From Pelosinus sp. IPA-1 (GTDB lineage: Bacteria > Bacillota > Negativicutes > DSM-13327): a stretch of DNA of 64,000 nt. Below the pieces are notes generated by a model, which was not told the origin of the DNA, did not search any database, and saw nothing but the letters and a program-made list of their open reading frames with translations. The stretch lies in contig NZ_BSVC01000003.1 in the NCBI RefSeq assembly GCF_030269905.1, positions 1 to 64,000 on the forward strand, given 5' to 3'. The translations under genes and the position numbers were made by a program. Positions 1 to 7,951 of the stretch are shown piece by piece. Position 1 is the first letter of the stretch; each line of letters begins with the position of its first letter.

Positions 1-67
1 ACGACTAACATGTAGTCTTTCTTCTGTGAAGTTTTGAAGGAACATATGAAAATATGTACTTCTAAAA

Positions 68-183
68 TCCAGTGGCGATAGCTAAGGGGTTCCACCTGTT
101 CCCATACCGAACACAGTAGTTAAGCCCTTATACGTCGAAAGTACTTGGTTGGAAACGGCCTGGGAGGATAGATAGTTGCTGGT
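68..183 (+). rRNA. rrf: 5S ribosomal RNA
   Basis: The stretch carries the conserved 5S core (CCGAACACAG, then the GTACTTGG arm). Its ends pair: CCAGTGGC at 69-76 with GTTGCTGG at 175-182. About 116 nt is the usual 5S length. It opens the window, so it is probably the last gene of an rRNA operon whose 16S and 23S lie upstream. A terminator follows at once. Confidence 0.95.
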
Positions 184-188
184 TAAAG

Positions 189-222
189 AAAAAACGCTCA
201 CTTTATTGTGAGTGTTTTTTTG
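189..222 (+). terminator. terminator of the rRNA operon
   Basis: The stem AAACGCTCAC / GTGAGTGTTT with a six-base loop is followed by a run of T, six bases after the 5S end. Confidence 0.85.
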
Positions 223-277
223 TTGTCAAATAGATATTGTACTAGGGATAGCTTTTTCTTATTTCGTCGTGCCTGAG

Positions 278-392
278 ATTGGTGAGAATGCTTCAGATGC
301 TAGACGCGACGAGCACACGAACTGAGCAGTACATCAGTACGCGAAGTGAGCGCGCGCAGGAGCAACGACGCAGATGAGGTATTATCGCCAAT
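278..392. repeat. palindromic element between the two 5S copies
   Basis: Imperfect 23-base inverted ends (278-300 and 370-392, both ending in ATTGG/CCAAT-type sequence) flank a GC-rich core with the inner palindrome GTACATCAGTAC. The core is far more GC-rich than its surroundings and has no open reading frame. It looks like a REP- or MITE-like mobile or structural element; no other copy lies in this window. Confidence 0.6.
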
Positions 393-397
393 CGAAG

Positions 398-475
398 TAC
401 CGAACACAGTAGTTAAGCCCATACGTCGAAAGTACTTGGTTGGAAACGGCCTGGGAGGATAGATAGTTGCTGGTT
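398..475 (+). pseudogene. truncated second 5S rRNA copy
   Basis: From the ACCGAACACAG motif to the 3' end this repeats the 5S gene almost base for base, with a two-base deletion (CCCATACG instead of CCCTTATACG). The first 40 or so bases, including the 5' arm of the closing helix, are absent and replaced by the palindromic element. It cannot fold as a normal 5S and is best called a 5S remnant. Confidence 0.8.
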
Positions 476-480
476 ATATG

Positions 481-513
481 GAAAAGCACTCACTTTTGTG
501 GGTGCTTTTTTAT
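481..513 (+). terminator. terminator after the 5S remnant
   Basis: AAAAGCACTCAC pairs with GTGGGTGCTTTT (one T-G wobble) and T residues follow. It is a diverged copy of the terminator at 189-222, so the duplication included the terminator. Confidence 0.8.
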
Positions 514-546
514 TATCAAATGATTATTATGTTAGTATGATTGGTC

Positions 547-618
547 GCGCCAGCTTCATATTATTAACGCTTCGTCATTAGCATTTAACCTTCGCTTATA
601 ATAACATGAAGCTGGCGC
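547..618. repeat. 72-bp inverted repeat
   Basis: The arms GCGCCAGCTTCAT (547-559) and ATGAAGCTGGCGC (606-618) are perfect complements, and the pairing extends inward for another six bases with one mismatch. The loop of about 34 bases is AT-rich. There is no T-run, so it is more likely a REP-type element than a terminator. The remainder of the gap to 936 holds only a promoter candidate. Confidence 0.6.
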
Positions 619-759
619 TTAGTCTGATATGACCTAAATAAAGGTAATAAGCACTATAAATTTTAAAGAAGAAATTAGGGAATAATAAAGGTTTTAGGTA
701 AGAAAATAACGAAATATATAGTTTCTAGCGAATCTAGTTAATAATTAGAGTAGATCTAA

Positions 760-788
760 TTGTCTTATGAAATAATAGATATTATAGT
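760..788 (+). promoter_or_regulatory. candidate sigma-A promoter for apbE operon
   Basis: TTGTCT (760-765), a 17-base spacer and TATAGT (783-788) lie in a long AT-rich gap. A leader of about 140 bases up to the apbE start would follow; I recognise no known riboswitch in it. Confidence 0.4.
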
Positions 789-936
789 AGTGATTGTCTA
801 CTGAATATGGAATTTTCATATTTTACGGGGACTATAAAGTCACGAATCTTCTAGTGGAACCAATGAATAAATTTGGGTGACAATAAACAGCATTAATTAA
901 GACATAGGCGATAGTAATGAGCAGGAAGGGGCTTAC

Positions 937-1989
937 ATGAAGAAGAAATTATCAATAGTATTAACAATACTTGTTATGATTAGTTTACTAGCTTTCGGAT
1001 ATTTGCGGAATCATAATGTATCGGCTGCACAACCATATAAGGAAACTCAATTTCTTATGGATACTATTGTGGAAATTACAGCATATGGCCCGGGGGCAGA
1101 GGAAGCAGTCAAGGCAGCATTTATAGAATTTCAACGATTACATACGATTACAAATAATTTTGATGAGAATAGTCAAGTATCAAAGATTAACCAAATGGCT
1201 GGCAAATCTAAAGTAACTGTCGATCCAGATTTAGTTCATATTATAAAGTTTGCTCAAGAGGTATCTGATAAATTAGGCGATTCTTTCGATATAACAATTG
1301 GCCCATTAACTAAGCTATGGGGTATCGGGCATAAGGGGGAATTTGTTCCAAGTCAGGCCGAAATTGAAGCAGTGTTGCCTTTAGTGAATTATCATTTGAT
1401 AGAAGTGAATACCATTGAAAATACCGTATATTTACCTAAGGAAGGTATGATGCTGGATTTGGGGGGAATTGCTAAAGGGTATGCAACGGATAAGGCAATT
1501 GAAGTGTTAAAGGCAAAAGGAATTACATCTGCCTTGGTGAATGCTGGGGGAGATGTACGAGTAATCGGCAATAAACCTGATGGTAAACCATGGAGAATTG
1601 GTATACAAAACCCTCGAGAGACAGAAGGAATTAGTGCAAAGTTAGCCTTAACAGATTGGGATACAATGGAAACTTCTGGTGATTATCAGAGATTTATTAT
1701 AAAAAACGGCATAAGATATTCTCATATTCTTAATCCTCGGACTGGATGGCAACCTAGGGAGGTTGCTAGCGTGACCATGGTCAATAATAGTTCAACCTAT
1801 GGTGATATATTGAGTAAACCTATTTTTGTATTAGGTGTTGAGAAAGGATTAGAAATATTAAAGCAGTTTCCTGGTAATGAGGCTGTAATTGTAACTATGG
1901 AGGGAAAAGTTATTGTTACACCTGGTCTTGAGGGCAAGATTGAATTACCATTAGAGTCAGATAAAAAGCAATTGGAAACTAAGCCTTAG
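937..1989 (+). CDS. apbE: FAD:protein FMN transferase (ApbE family)
   Basis: ApbE enzymes attach FMN to threonine in exported flavoproteins such as Rnf/Nqr subunits, using FAD and Mg2+. The 350-residue protein starts with a signal anchor (about residues 5-24) ending in SAA, so it acts outside the cytoplasmic membrane. Family motifs seen: LDLGGIAKGYATD (about 179-191), NAGGDVR, TSGDYQRF, YSHILNPRTG, and the Mg-site Asp in YGDILSK. AGGAAGGGG precedes the ATG. It leads a set with ECF transporter T and A genes 30 to 50 bases downstream, so the operon may couple uptake of a substrate to an extracytoplasmic flavin function. No flavoprotein target lies nearby. Confidence 0.92.
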   Translation: MKKKLSIVLTILVMISLLAFGYLRNHNVSAAQPYKETQFLMDTIVEITAYGPGAEEAVKAAFIEFQRLHTITNNFDENSQVSKINQMAGKSKVTVDPDLVHIIKFAQEVSDKLGDSFDITIGPLTKLWGIGHKGEFVPSQAEIEAVLPLVNYHLIEVNTIENTVYLPKEGMMLDLGGIAKGYATDKAIEVLKAKGITSALVNAGGDVRVIGNKPDGKPWRIGIQNPRETEGISAKLALTDWDTMETSGDYQRFIIKNGIRYSHILNPRTGWQPREVASVTMVNNSSTYGDILSKPIFVLGVEKGLEILKQFPGNEAVIVTMEGKVIVTPGLEGKIELPLESDKKQLETKP

Positions 1990-2018
1990 CTTACTTGGAA
2001 GGTGGAGTATGAAATACT

Positions 2019-2945
2019 GTGAATAAGAATAAATTGCCCAGTTGGTTAACAGCTACCTCCTATGCTAAGTTGCCAATTGTACAGTCATCTTGGCATAGGA
2101 AGGATTATCTAGAAAAAACTCTAGACAATATTAGTCAAGTAATGGCTGAAGATATGTATCAAGATGGCATTGCTAGTCGTTCTAGAGTTTTGCAAAGAAT
2201 TCATCCAATCATAAAAATTATTGGGTGCACGGCATTACTTATTTTAGCTGCCATGTCCCATAGTTTTTTATTCTTAGTCGGCATTCATCTTTTAACCATA
2301 GCTATGCTATTAATGTCTGGTATTAGTATGCTTGATTATATAAAACGGGTATGGATACCCGCTTTTATTTTTTCTGGTATTATGATGTTACCAGCAATAA
2401 GCAGTTGGATAACACCTGGAGATGAATTGCTGGTTATTTATCGTTCGTGGTATTGGCATATAGGTAGATTTTCTTTGCCTGAGGAAATGATAATAACTAA
2501 GCAGGGGGTAAGAGCGGCCAGTTTTGTGTTTATGCGAACTGCGACATCTTTAGCGATTATGGTCGCTCTTGTGAAAACTACACAATGGAACATTTTAACC
2601 AAATCTTTAGGTAAATTAGGTGTACCTAGTGTGTTTGTAATGGTACTTGATTTAACGTATCGCTATTTATTCTTATTTTTATTGTTGTTAAGTGATTTTA
2701 TTTTCGGACGAAAAAGTCGTTTAGTAGGTAAAGAGGGGCCACTGAGCCAATGGGAATGGATTGGTGGAGCAGTAGGCGGATTTTTTCGTATGTCCTTAGA
2801 ATATAGTGGAGAAGTGTCAGCAGCTATGATTGCTCGTGGATATAATGGAGAAAATAAACAAAGGTTAGATAAATCTATTCGCTTATTGGATCTCTGCTTC
2901 TTGTGCGTAATTCTAGGCTTATGTATTTTATCTGAGATGCTGTAA
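2019..2945 (+). CDS. ECF transporter T component (CbiQ/EcfT-like)
   Basis: This is a 308-residue membrane protein with about five or six hydrophobic segments (roughly 68-125, 165-225 and 287-306). It carries a C-terminal ARG motif (SAAMIARGYNGE, about 266-277) typical of the transmembrane coupling subunit of energy-coupling-factor transporters. That motif contacts the ATPase subunits. The start is GTG after GGAAGGTGGAG. The N-terminal 60 residues before the first membrane segment are longer than usual. The ATPase gene follows; no substrate-binding S component (CbiM, BioY and so on) lies beside it, so the substrate cannot be read from context. Confidence 0.85.
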   Translation: MNKNKLPSWLTATSYAKLPIVQSSWHRKDYLEKTLDNISQVMAEDMYQDGIASRSRVLQRIHPIIKIIGCTALLILAAMSHSFLFLVGIHLLTIAMLLMSGISMLDYIKRVWIPAFIFSGIMMLPAISSWITPGDELLVIYRSWYWHIGRFSLPEEMIITKQGVRAASFVFMRTATSLAIMVALVKTTQWNILTKSLGKLGVPSVFVMVLDLTYRYLFLFLLLLSDFIFGRKSRLVGKEGPLSQWEWIGGAVGGFFRMSLEYSGEVSAAMIARGYNGENKQRLDKSIRLLDLCFLCVILGLCILSEML

Positions 2946-2998
2946 AGTAATTACTAAGACGCCTTTTGTACATGGCAATGTGAGGGAGCTGAAGGCTA

Positions 2999-3793
2999 TT
3001 GTTATTTAAGTTAAAAAATATAAGATATTGTTACCGAAGAGAAAAAGCGGCAATAGATGGGGTTTCTTTAGAAATTGATGCAGGAGAACAGATTGTGTTA
3101 CTTGGACCAAACGGGTGCGGTAAATCTACTTTGCAGAAGGTAATCGCAGGATTAATCTTTCCGAGCCAAGGAGAGTTCTGGGCTTACGATACTAAAATAA
3201 CAAAGCAGAAGATGCAGGATAAAAACTTTGCAGCTGCATATCGACAAAAAATTGGATTCGTTTTTCAAAATTCAGATGTACAGCTTTTTTGTGCTAGCGT
3301 GTTAGATGAGGTTATGTTTGGTCCGTTGGCCATGGGACTTTCCTTTGACAAAGCAAAGAAGCAGGCTGAAGAGATCTTGGATTGTATTGGTATTACTTCA
3401 TTGAAAGACCGATTACCTCATCACTTAAGTGGTGGAGAAAAGAAAAAGGTCGCCTTCGCCGCCGTGCTAGCTGTAAATCCAGAAGTATTAATTTTAGACG
3501 AACCAACAAATGGTCTTGACCCAAAAACTCAACGATGGATGAGAGGCATGCTTCGTCAGTTAAATGAATCTGGTAAAACGATTATTATTGCGACCCACCA
3601 GCTTGAATTAGTCCCAGACTTAGCAAGGCGAGTCGTTGTAATTGGTGATGGGCATAAAATAATGGCCGATAATAAACCAGCCATTATTTTAGCAAATCAG
3701 GAGTTACTATTAGCCGCAAATATTATTGATCAAGACCAACATGTACATTTACACGGACAGTTACAACACGTGCATGTACATCGCCATGAATAG
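2999..3793 (+). CDS. ECF transporter ATPase (CbiO/EcfA-like) with His-rich tail
   Basis: This 264-residue ABC ATPase shows Walker A GPNGCGKST (about 37-45), a Q-loop in FVFQNSDVQLF, signature LSGGEKKK, Walker B VLILDEPT and switch His in ATHQ. It starts with TTG after GAGGGAGCTGAAGG. The last 20 or so residues hold seven histidines in an alternating pattern (HVHLHG, HVHVHRHE), unlike the generic EcfA tail. A metal such as nickel or cobalt is a reasonable guess, since CbiO/NikO systems carry these metals, but this is inference. A single ATPase gene suggests a homodimer, as in CbiMNQO-type systems. Confidence 0.87.
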   Translation: MLFKLKNIRYCYRREKAAIDGVSLEIDAGEQIVLLGPNGCGKSTLQKVIAGLIFPSQGEFWAYDTKITKQKMQDKNFAAAYRQKIGFVFQNSDVQLFCASVLDEVMFGPLAMGLSFDKAKKQAEEILDCIGITSLKDRLPHHLSGGEKKKVAFAAVLAVNPEVLILDEPTNGLDPKTQRWMRGMLRQLNESGKTIIIATHQLELVPDLARRVVVIGDGHKIMADNKPAIILANQELLLAANIIDQDQHVHLHGQLQHVHVHRHE

Positions 3794-3808
3794 AATTAGG
3801 AGAATGAT

Positions 3809-4456
3809 GTGGTAATGAATGAGTTATGTAACGAACTTTCAGCTGCCTTAGCAGTTGCTATCAACAATAAAGACGGCTACAATGATTACTTTTCTGCATC
3901 TGTTTTGGTGCCATTAGTCTGGGATAATGGTGAAATTTCCGTGCTATTCGAAGTCAGATCCACCCAATTGTCCTGGCAACCTGGGGAGATCTGTTTTCCA
4001 GGTGGTCGCATTGAGAACGGCGATAAAAATCCCCTCTTTGCAGCTGTACGTGAAACTCAAGAAGAACTCGCCCTGTCTAAGGAAGATATACAGGTTTTAG
4101 GTCCACTTGAGGAAATACTTAGTCCCATTGGAGTTCGCCTACATCCCTATGTAGGATACCTTTCTCCTAAGCAATCAATTACCCCTAATGCAGGTGAGGT
4201 CGCAGAAGTCTTTACTGTGCCTTTGGAATATCTTATAAACTATGATCCTATTATTGGACACATGGAAATGGGTACTAGACCCTTAGAAGATTTTCCTTTT
4301 GCTTTAGTACCAGGGTATTCACAGGAGTGGCGGGTTCGCAAGAAGTATCAAGTATTATTTTATAAATATAAAGAGTATGTTATCTGGGGATTGACGGCGC
4401 AAGTCTTAAAACGGTTTTTGGATGTATGTAAAAAAATAGGCAGTGAGGATAAATAA
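3809..4456 (+). CDS. Nudix hydrolase, probable CoA pyrophosphatase
   Basis: This 215-residue protein has the Nudix box (GGRIENG...REtqEEL, about 66-90) preceded by PGEICFPGGR, the mark of the NudL/YeaB CoA-diphosphatase subfamily, which cleaves CoA to phosphopantetheine and 3',5'-ADP. The GTG start follows TAGGAGA by five bases; an in-frame ATG lies two codons on. It sits 15 bases after the ATPase gene and ends at a strong terminator, so it closes the apbE operon. A role linked to the transporter is not evident. Confidence 0.85.
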   Translation: MVMNELCNELSAALAVAINNKDGYNDYFSASVLVPLVWDNGEISVLFEVRSTQLSWQPGEICFPGGRIENGDKNPLFAAVRETQEELALSKEDIQVLGPLEEILSPIGVRLHPYVGYLSPKQSITPNAGEVAEVFTVPLEYLINYDPIIGHMEMGTRPLEDFPFALVPGYSQEWRVRKKYQVLFYKYKEYVIWGLTAQVLKRFLDVCKKIGSEDK

Positions 4457-4487
4457 AAATCCCCCTTATTATAAGGGGGATTTGTTT
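4457..4487. terminator. bidirectional terminator
   Basis: AAATCCCCCTTAT / ATAAGGGGGATTT is a near-perfect palindrome with T-rich sequence on both sides. It can end the Nudix operon on the plus strand and the convergent small gene on the minus strand. Confidence 0.85.
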
Positions 4488-4496
4488 AGTTACTTT

Positions 4497-4769
4497 TTAG
4501 AAACTTTCAGCGATACGCCAGGCCTGTCCATGAATTACTTGGTTGTAGATCTCAGTAATGGTTTGAAATATGGTAGATCGTTTTACAGTTTGTTTTTTAG
4601 TAAGTAGGGAAAATTTAAACCAGTGACCTTCTCGGGAAAGCTGATAAATGGTGTTGTTGATTTCTAGACGAATGGCCTTACTAGGGGCTTTGCCTAAGGC
4701 ATCCTCAAGCATTTTTACAGCATAGCCGTCAAGTGGAGGCATGGCAGTTATTACAGTTTCCTTTTTCAA
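4497..4769 (-). CDS. small protein of unknown function
   Basis: I do not recognise this protein of 90 residues. It is soluble, basic towards its C terminus, with a predicted mixed alpha/beta pattern and no Cys motif. I chose the TTG at 4769 because AAAGGGAG lies about 10 bases upstream. A longer reading from ATG at 4817 would add 16 residues but has no ribosome site. It is a single-gene unit with its own terminator, and the upstream gap to 5095 also holds the divergent symporter promoter. Confidence 0.65.
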   Translation of the reverse strand: MKKETVITAMPPLDGYAVKMLEDALGKAPSKAIRLEINNTIYQLSREGHWFKFSLLTKKQTVKRSTIFQTITEIYNQVIHGQAWRIAESF

Positions 4770-5024
4770 TATCAACACACTCCCTTTACTACTTGAATGA
4801 AATGTAGTTGCAAGCATTATACCACTTAGTGAAGAAAAAGTGTAATGGCTTTTTGGTAAAAAAATAGGGATAATTGGCTTTGTAACCTATTAACAGATAA
4901 GTGGCTACTTTATTTGCAAAATTCTGTTTTATTTTTGAAAAAAGAATCATTCAGAAAAAGCTTCAATAATTGTGTACAAAATACAGAAAATAACAGCAAA
5001 ATGGTAGATTTTTCATGTTATAGC

Positions 5025-5033
5025 TGGTATACT
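5025..5033 (+). promoter_or_regulatory. extended -10 promoter of the symporter gene
   Basis: TGGTATACT matches an extended -10 (TGnTATACT); the -35 region 17 bases upstream (TAGATT) is weak, as is usual for this class. The leader to the start codon is about 55 bases and holds AGGGGAGG. Confidence 0.5.
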
Positions 5034-5095
5034 AAAGTAGTTTTAAAGGGTGTATCCCATCGGGAAACATTAAGATAAAAAGGGGAGGAATTACA

Positions 5096-6349
5096 TTGGA
5101 GAAAAACAAAAAGGGTATAGGGTTAACTACTCAAATTTTTATTGCTCTTGTTTTAGGTGTTGTTTTCGGCTATGTTTTCCCTACGTATGGACAAGCATTA
5201 AAGCCAGTTGGTGATGCATTTATTCGTATGATTAAGATGATCGTTGTACCTCTGATTTTTAGTTCTTTAATTATGGGGATTGCAGGAACTGGTGACTTTA
5301 AAAAATTGGGACGCTTAGGGGCTAAAGCAATTATTTGGTTTGAACTTGCAACTACATTGGCTTTGTTTGTTGGTTTACTTGTTGCAAATACTTTCCAACC
5401 TGGTGTAGGTGTCGCTCTTGCAACTGGTGCTGATGTTAGCGCAGCTGCCGCAGCAGCGAAGAAAACAATTAGTATGGTAGATATGCTCGTTAATATTGTA
5501 CCTACTAATGTTGTTGATGCCATGGGCCGTGGCGATATGCTCCAAATCATTTTATTCTCTACATTCTTTGGCGTAGCAGCCGCCCATTTGGGAGCAAAAG
5601 GCAAGCCAGTTGTTGACCTTGCGATCAGTGTTGCGGAGATTATGTTTAAATTTACATGGTATGTAATGAAATTAGCTCCTCTTGGTGTATTTGCTTTAAT
5701 TTCATTTACCGTTGGTAAATTTGGTTTGGGTATGTTGATTCCGTTGGCAAAACTTATCGGATCGCTTTATTTTGCCTTAGTATTGTTTATCATTTTACTG
5801 CTAGCTTGTGCATCTCTCATAATTCGGATGAATTTCTTCCAGTTATTAAGAGCAATTAAGGAACCAATTTTGATTGCTTTCTCCACAGCTTCTAGCGAAG
5901 CAGCATTACCGATTGCAATGGAGAAGTTAGAGAAGTTCGGTGTACCTAAGCATATTGTAACTTTTGTATTGCCTACTGGGTATACTTTTAATCTAGATGG
6001 TTCTACGTTATATAGTGCGTTGGCAGTTATATTTATTGCTCAAGTATATAATATTGATTTCCCGCTTTCTACGCAGCTCGTTATGTTAGTCACTTTGATG
6101 ATGTCGACAAAAGGTATTGCAGCAGTTCCTGGTGCATCTCTGATTGTTATCGCCGGTACAGCGGCAGCCTTTGGTTTACCAGTAGAAGGTATTGGTATTA
6201 TTCTTGGAGTTGACCGGATTCTCGATATGGCTCGGACAGCCTGTAACTTGATTGGTAACTGTGTGGCCGCGGTTGTTGTGGCCCGTTGGGAAAATGAGTT
6301 GCCTGATGAAGTATTGCAAGTAGCCTATGCCAAAAATTACGACGAATAA
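5096..6349 (+). CDS. glutamate/aspartate:cation symporter (DAACS family)
   Basis: This 417-residue inner-membrane carrier belongs to the GltP/GltT/DctA family. It has the serine-rich hairpin (FSTASSEAALP, about 263-273), the cation-site loop PTGYTFNLDGS, and TM8 with DMARTACN. By position this last motif corresponds to the Asp, Arg, Thr and Asn that bind amino and side-chain carboxylate groups of aspartate in GltPh, so an acidic amino acid is more likely than a plain dicarboxylate. The start is TTG, nine bases after AGGGGAGG. It is monocistronic, with a perfect hairpin terminator. Confidence 0.9.
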   Translation: MEKNKKGIGLTTQIFIALVLGVVFGYVFPTYGQALKPVGDAFIRMIKMIVVPLIFSSLIMGIAGTGDFKKLGRLGAKAIIWFELATTLALFVGLLVANTFQPGVGVALATGADVSAAAAAAKKTISMVDMLVNIVPTNVVDAMGRGDMLQIILFSTFFGVAAAHLGAKGKPVVDLAISVAEIMFKFTWYVMKLAPLGVFALISFTVGKFGLGMLIPLAKLIGSLYFALVLFIILLLACASLIIRMNFFQLLRAIKEPILIAFSTASSEAALPIAMEKLEKFGVPKHIVTFVLPTGYTFNLDGSTLYSALAVIFIAQVYNIDFPLSTQLVMLVTLMMSTKGIAAVPGASLIVIAGTAAAFGLPVEGIGIILGVDRILDMARTACNLIGNCVAAVVVARWENELPDEVLQVAYAKNYDE

Positions 6350-6370
6350 ATAAATTTTAAACAGAATAAA

Positions 6371-6418
6371 TACTATAAAAAGGGGAGTATCAATATTGAT
6401 ACTCCCCTTTTTATAGTA
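6371..6418. terminator. perfect palindromic terminator
   Basis: A 48-base perfect palindrome (core AGGGGAGTATC / GATACTCCCCT) with A-runs and T-runs on its flanks; it can work in both directions. Confidence 0.9.
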
Positions 6419-6430
6419 AAAATAGAACAT

Positions 6431-6532
6431 CTATATGTACCAATATTTTTTGTATAAGAAAATCATCATCGCCAATACTATGACTAAGGGCAGAAAAAGC
6501 AAAATGAATGGTTTAATAAATGCTTGCTGCAC
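6431..6532 (-). CDS. possible 33-residue membrane peptide
   Basis: The frame starts at GTG and reads QQAFIKPF, then a hydrophobic stretch (about residues 8-26) and a basic-aromatic end (YKKYWYI). It fits a single-pass small membrane protein and lies just upstream of the bidirectional terminator at 6371-6418. No good ribosome site is visible, so it may be chance. Confidence 0.25.
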   Translation of the reverse strand: MQQAFIKPFILLFLPLVIVLAMMIFLYKKYWYI

Positions 6533-6553
6533 TGAGTATAGTTTTGCGAAAGG

Positions 6554-7645
6554 GTGACTATATTGCGCTATTCAAAAACTTTAACTAGTATTGTGTTGTT
6601 ACTTTTTGTGATTATGGTAATTGGAATTTCAGGTGGTTGTAGTAATAAACCAGCGCCAAAACCTTTACCAGATACACCGGGAACAGCAGAAAATCCAGAA
6701 GGAAAAATTGCTATGCCGCCCCGTATGGTACTCGGGTACTATGAAAATCCTTGGCCTGGTACACCTGATAAGACAGGATCATTTCCTAGTATGAAATCCT
6801 TTGCCAAAAGCATGACCGGAGTTGGTCCCTTTTGGTATAAAGCCACTAAGAATGGGGCTTTAGAAGCGAAAGATAGCCAACTTGTTTATGATACTGCTAA
6901 GAGCTTAGGTCTGGCAATGTATCCGTTGATTACAAATAAAACTGGATCAAATGAACAAGTGCTAGGCGATCCAGCAATTCGTACGATAGTAACGGATAAT
7001 ATTGTAAAACTAGTACAAGAAAAACAATACGATGGTGTGAATATTGATTTTGAATTACTACCACCAGCACAAAGAGATAATTTAACAAAGTTTATGGCAG
7101 AATTATATCCCAAAATGAAGGCGATTAATAAGACTGTGATTATATCTGTATTTCCTCAGGTTGATGTAGCGGAAGATGTCTCAGGGGCTTATAATTATCC
7201 AGAGCTAGCAAAGAGTGCAGATTTTTTACAAATCATGACCTATGATAATCATTGGTCAACATCCAAACCAGGTCCCATTGCACCAATTGACTGGTATGAA
7301 AAAAATATTAAATACGCCATTGATAATTGTGGCGGGCCTCAAAAGGTCATAATTGGCCTAGGTTTTTATGGTTACGATTGGGTTGGCAAGGAAGGAGAGA
7401 CAATTACCTATGTAGATGCGATTGTACGGGCGGAACAAAATGGAGCTAAGATTGAGTATGATGAGGCATTACAAGCACCCCACTATAAGTACAAAGATCA
7501 TGAAGTTTGGTTTGAAAATGATAAAAGTATATCGGCTAAGTTAGATGTTGTTGCAAAGTACAACCCAGCTGGGATTGCATTATGGCGTTTAGGGCAAGAA
7601 CAACCAGAAGTATGGCCTTTAATTGATAAAAAGTTTCCCAAGTAA
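6554..7645 (+). CDS. GH18-family lipoprotein (spore/wall glycosidase-like)
   Basis: The 363-residue protein begins with a lipoprotein signal (lipobox ISGGC, Cys at about residue 29) and a Pro-rich linker. A glycoside hydrolase 18 barrel follows, with the catalytic DGVNIDFE motif (about 159-166), MTYD (about 229-232) and a final Trp strand (ALWRLGQE). This resembles the YaaH/SleL/YdhD group that trims N-acetylglucosaminyl bonds of cortex or wall peptidoglycan, without a LysM domain here. GTG at 6554 or TTG at 6563 could start it; the latter has AAAGGGTG better placed. It stands alone between two terminators. Confidence 0.85.
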   Translation: MTILRYSKTLTSIVLLLFVIMVIGISGGCSNKPAPKPLPDTPGTAENPEGKIAMPPRMVLGYYENPWPGTPDKTGSFPSMKSFAKSMTGVGPFWYKATKNGALEAKDSQLVYDTAKSLGLAMYPLITNKTGSNEQVLGDPAIRTIVTDNIVKLVQEKQYDGVNIDFELLPPAQRDNLTKFMAELYPKMKAINKTVIISVFPQVDVAEDVSGAYNYPELAKSADFLQIMTYDNHWSTSKPGPIAPIDWYEKNIKYAIDNCGGPQKVIIGLGFYGYDWVGKEGETITYVDAIVRAEQNGAKIEYDEALQAPHYKYKDHEVWFENDKSISAKLDVVAKYNPAGIALWRLGQEQPEVWPLIDKKFPK

Positions 7646-7649
7646 GTGA

Positions 7650-7689
7650 GAAAAAATATCTGCTGACGAGTATCAGCAGATATTTTTTC
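7650..7689 (+). terminator. terminator of the GH18 gene
   Basis: AAAAATATCTGCTGA pairs with TCAGCAGATATTTTT around a short loop, followed by T. From here to 7951 (about 260 bases) I see only AT-rich upstream sequence for tpsB. Confidence 0.88.
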
Positions 7690-7951
7690 CGTTTCAGCAT
7701 GTATAGCTTTGAAGTGCTTCGAGAATATTTTGTTTATGGTCACAATTTTTCTTATCTTCATTTTCTTGATAGCAGTGAGAAGTATAATAATTTCGAGGAG
7801 AATAATATTTTAAAGTATTGTTCTCTATATCTTTATATAGATGTATCTATGATGAATTTGATATAAAATAGAAAAAAATAGAAGTTTTTATCAAAAATAA
7901 AAATAAATTAGCGTAATTTGTCAGAAAAACACATACTAGATTGAGTAGAGG

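Noticed and set aside
790-936. Possible riboswitch in the apbE leader
   Set aside because: I could not match any conserved aptamer core (FMN, cobalamin, c-di-GMP, NiCo) to the sequence; left as an ordinary leader.
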